Below are positions 61,357-64,000 of a stretch of DNA of 64,000 nt, in pieces. The translations under genes and the position numbers were made by a program. The stretch is from Uranotaenia lowii (taxonomy: Eukaryota > Arthropoda > Insecta > Diptera > Culicidae): the NCBI RefSeq assembly GCF_029784155.1, contig NC_073691.1, positions 24,558,011 through 24,622,010 of the forward strand, written 5' to 3'. Numbering within the stretch: the stretch's first letter is position 1; each line of letters begins with the position of its first letter. The notes below the pieces were generated by a model, which was not told the DNA's origin, ran no database searches, and saw only the letters and a list, made by a program, of their open reading frames with translations.

Positions 61357-62710
61357 TCACACTACATTCACCGCAGACCTGGCCACCTTTACTATAACGC
61401 AAAACGACCCCAGCAACGAAATTGGTACACGAATTTTCAACGAACCAGATTCAAGTCAAACTACTCACCAGACTCCGAGCCGGAATCCAGCAATCAGGCA
61501 CTCCCCCGTGTCAGCCTCAGCAGTAAACGCAATCTTGTCACATCACGAATCAGACACTGCAACAGCTGACACGGGGAACCTGCCCTCAACGGCAAGTACC
61601 CACGAAATTTATTCCCCAACAACAAACCCTGCCGAGTTCTTTCCCACAGAGACAGCAATCAACTACGATCATCTAGACCCACAAAGCACATACCTAACAT
61701 CGACCATCCAGAGTCCCAGTACACCCACAATCAACACACACCGTCAATTTGACAACAATCATCACACAACATCGGTTTCAGGCAGGAATCCAGCAAATAA
61801 GCATCTCCCCGTGTCAGCCTCAACCGCCAACACACCACCATCAACAGAACAACTACCGGTGACAGCTGACACGGGGGAAATGCCTCCCTTGGCAAGTATA
61901 CATTCATCTCTCTGTCATTCGTCCAATTCAGTCGACCATCTATCCATAGATTCAGAGGATTCGGAACACTATAGCAGCCCTACCTTCGCACTACAATGGA
62001 ATATACGAGGTTTAAGAACGCACCGCAACGATTTGCAGCTCCTGACTTCAAAATTTCAACCAACTGCAATATGTCTACAGGAAACGAACGCTGGATCGCA
62101 CAATATGGATGCTAATTACCTTGGGCTCAACTACCATCTTATGCTCGGAACGTGTTCTGCTCACAGCAGACAAGGTGCGGCCCTGGCTATTAAAACCGGA
62201 ACACCTTTCCAACGGCTACCGGTAAATTCGGACATACAAGCAGTAGCAATCCGCATATTTTCACCTGTCGAAATGACGCTCGTTTCCATCTACTTACCAC
62301 CGAGCGAAATCGACGTCTTAGACAAACTAGAGGATTTGCTCGACACACTTCCGAAACCACTCATGATTCTGGGGGACTTCAACGCTCACCATGCTTCATG
62401 GGGGAGCCGTATTTTAAGCAGATCTACGATAGCAGCGAATAGAGGTAACCAGTTGCTTGAAATTTTGGAAAAAAACCAATTAGTTACTATGAATGATGGT
62501 TCACATACACGAATCGACTCTGCATCAGGCAATACGCAGGCTATGGACCTCTCCATCTGCTCTCCATCACTATTACAAAGGTTCACGTGGAACATCCTAG
62601 CGGACACCTCTGACAGCGATCATTTCCCAATTTTGGTACGGTGTTATGACAGCAATGACATCGAAAATGGCAATATAATCAAGCAAATTGGGAGGACTAC
62701 GTGGAACTAG
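61334..62710 (+). CDS. ORF2 N-terminal part with apurinic-type endonuclease
   Basis: Starts at ATG 61334 (or 61349), overlapping ORF1. The first 215 residues are Thr/Ser/Pro/His-rich and contain a duplicated block: SRNPAIRHSPVSASAVNAIL...TADTGNLPSTASTHE and GRNPANKHLPVSASTANTPP...TADTGEMPPLASIH. The endonuclease follows from about residue 217: LQWNIRGLRTHRNDLQLL (Asn), AICLQETNAG (catalytic Glu), LMILGDFNAHHASWG (Asp/Asn) and DTSDSDHFPIL (Asp/His). All expected catalytic positions are present. The enzyme nicks target DNA to prime reverse transcription. The frame breaks near 62680, where the same protein continues one frame over. Confidence 0.88.
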   Translation: MTTTTMTDHTTFTADLATFTITQNDPSNEIGTRIFNEPDSSQTTHQTPSRNPAIRHSPVSASAVNAILSHHESDTATADTGNLPSTASTHEIYSPTTNPAEFFPTETAINYDHLDPQSTYLTSTIQSPSTPTINTHRQFDNNHHTTSVSGRNPANKHLPVSASTANTPPSTEQLPVTADTGEMPPLASIHSSLCHSSNSVDHLSIDSEDSEHYSSPTFALQWNIRGLRTHRNDLQLLTSKFQPTAICLQETNAGSHNMDANYLGLNYHLMLGTCSAHSRQGAALAIKTGTPFQRLPVNSDIQAVAIRIFSPVEMTLVSIYLPPSEIDVLDKLEDLLDTLPKPLMILGDFNAHHASWGSRILSRSTIAANRGNQLLEILEKNQLVTMNDGSHTRIDSASGNTQAMDLSICSPSLLQRFTWNILADTSDSDHFPILVRCYDSNDIENGNIIKQIGRTTWN

Positions 62711-64000
62711 TAAACGAAAATATTATTCCGGAAGAACCGCTAACAGTGGAAGAATTCACAGAACGACTTATCGAAGCGGCAGAAAAAACAATTCCCAGAA
62801 CAAGTAATAAGCCTGCTAAAAAACGGTTGCTTGGTGGAACCCTGAGGTTAAAGCTGCTATAAAAGAACGACGAAAAGCGCTTCGATCACTTCGACGACTT
62901 GGAGAAAACGATTTGAGGAAACCACGTGCACTAGCTCAATTCCACGAGGCAAGATCAATTTGCCGGAAAATTATACGTGAAGCAAAGCAAAAATCATGGG
63001 AGGAATTTATAGATACAATAAACCCTGACAGTCCATCCGCAGTAATATGGAACCGTATAAATCGCTTACGAGGTAAACGTCACTCTAACAACATCATCTT
63101 TCATCTACCAACTGGAGCTACTAGCGACGGGTCTACAGTCTGCAATGTACTGGCAGATGAGTACGAAAAACGCTTTTCGGATTCCAACTACCCAAAACGG
63201 CTTCAAAACTCAACCAGATCTGCATTCACAACCGACCGACCGTACCTCGATGAAAAATACAATTCAGCTTTTTCGCTGCTTGAATTGGAATGGGCACTTG
63301 AACGACGCGGAGGTAATTCTACTGGCCATGACAATATCGGTTACCCTTTGCTACAAAAACTTCCTGCATCTTCCAAGCGTGCTCTCTTGGATCTCTACAA
63401 CCGTATTTGGGCATCGGGACTATTTCCACCATCCTGGAGACACGGTATTGTAATCCCTATCCCCAAACCAGATGGAAATCGAAGTCAACCAGATGGATAC
63501 AGGCCCATAACTCTCCTTAGCTGCATGGGTAAAGTATTCGAACGTTTGATAAATCGCCGTCTAGTTACCGAGCTCGAAGCCACCGGTAGATTAGATCACC
63601 GTCAACACGCTTTCCGTGCTGGTCATGGAGTGGATACTTATTTTGCCCAGCTAGAAACCCTTACAAACATCAACGATTCGGAGCACATAGAGTTGGTATC
63701 TCTGGACATTTCGAAGGCGTTCGATACCACCAACAGGACTCATATTCTGCGCACATTGAGAGGATGGAAAATAAGAGGCCGTATGCTGAATATGTTATGC
63801 AGCTACCTCGAGCACAGAACGTTTAAGGTATCTGCAAACGGATCGTTATCTACTCTACGATCTGCTGAAAACGGAGTTCCTCAGGGATCTACTTTGTCCG
63901 TAACGCTTTTCTTAGTAGCCATGCAACCTTTGTTTGATGTTATACCAAGTAACGTAGAAACTCTGCTATACGCCGACGATGTTCTCCTGATCTCCAAAGG
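62680..64000 (+). pseudogene. ORF2 continuation: linker and reverse transcriptase, frameshifted
   Basis: From about 62680 the protein continues in a second frame (NWEDYVELVNENIIPEEPLT, TERLIEAAEKTIPRTSNK). It shifts again in the A6 run at 62818-62823 into a third frame that stays open to the window end (VAWWNPEVKAAIKERRKAL, LYNRIWASGLFPPSWRHGIV). Reverse-transcriptase blocks are clear: IPIPKPDGNRSQPDGYRPIT, LLSCMGKVFERLI, SLDISKAFDTTNR (motif A with Asp), NGVPQGSTLSV and LLYADDVLLISKG with the YADD catalytic pair just before 64000. The two single-base shifts would stop translation unless they are sequencing errors, since both lie at or next to A-rich runs. Confidence 0.85.

Larger units (their letters stand above)
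60226..64000 (+). mobile_element. I/Jockey-type non-LTR retrotransposon, 5'-truncated, runs off the window
   Basis: Two overlapping ORFs in the usual LINE order: ORF1 with three zinc knuckles, then ORF2 with endonuclease and reverse transcriptase. The reading frame of ORF1 is already open where recognisable element sequence begins beside a (CTTA)n repeat, so the true ORF1 start is missing. ORF2 contains two frameshifts. The element continues past 64000, so its 3' end cannot be judged. The linker text (SICRKIIREAKQKSWEEFI, AVIWNRINRLRGK) resembles the I group. Confidence 0.9.

Overview
The window is eukaryotic, AT-rich, intron-bearing DNA from an insect, most likely a mosquito (Culicidae). The evidence is spliced genes with short GT-AG introns, two InaF-motif proteins, insect non-LTR retrotransposons, and a very high density of small DNA transposons. 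No species is claimed. Nothing bacterial, viral or CRISPR-like was seen.

Layout. 1-1400: head of ALG12, with a possible minus-strand gene facing away from it. 1411-4671 (+): ALG12, the ER lipid-linked-oligosaccharide mannosyltransferase, in five coding exons with an acidic C-terminal extension. 5.2-6.2 kb: a broken non-LTR reverse transcriptase. 9.0-9.8 kb (-): a two-exon InaF-motif membrane protein. 9.8-42.9 kb: a 33-kb gene-poor stretch made largely of mobile-element debris. It holds hAT-type elements with clean 8-bp target duplications, a Tc1/mariner-type MITE, a Jockey-like LINE, a LINE split by a 3.2-kb hAT-type element, a fold-back repeat block and a tRNA-like sequence. 42.9-43.2 kb (-): a second InaF-motif protein. 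43.2-49.4 kb: more MITEs, a palindromic minisatellite, an LTR remnant and a young SINE. 49.5-52.2 kb (-): a nucleolar-type FKBP (nucleoplasmin-like N-terminus, long acidic tract, C-terminal isomerase). 53.3-56.3 kb: a 3-kb array of a 9-bp unit. 56.8-59.3 kb (+): SRP54, the signal-recognition-particle GTPase, in five exons. 60.2-64.0 kb (+): an I/Jockey-type non-LTR element with ORF1, endonuclease and reverse transcriptase, frameshifted and running off the end.

The host genes do not form a pathway. ALG12 and SRP54 both serve the secretory route (N-glycan assembly, ER targeting), FKBP is nuclear/nucleolar, and the InaF proteins are single-pass membrane proteins; the Drosophila inaF locus is needed for TRP channel function. 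The two InaF genes lie on the same strand and recall the clustered Drosophila inaF locus.

The most unexplained signal is the 14-mer GTGGCTCCAGAGAG. It occurs nine times (exact or nearly so), always on the plus strand, only in the noncoding DNA around the two InaF genes (9.9-48.4 kb), mostly in pairs, and without shared flanks.
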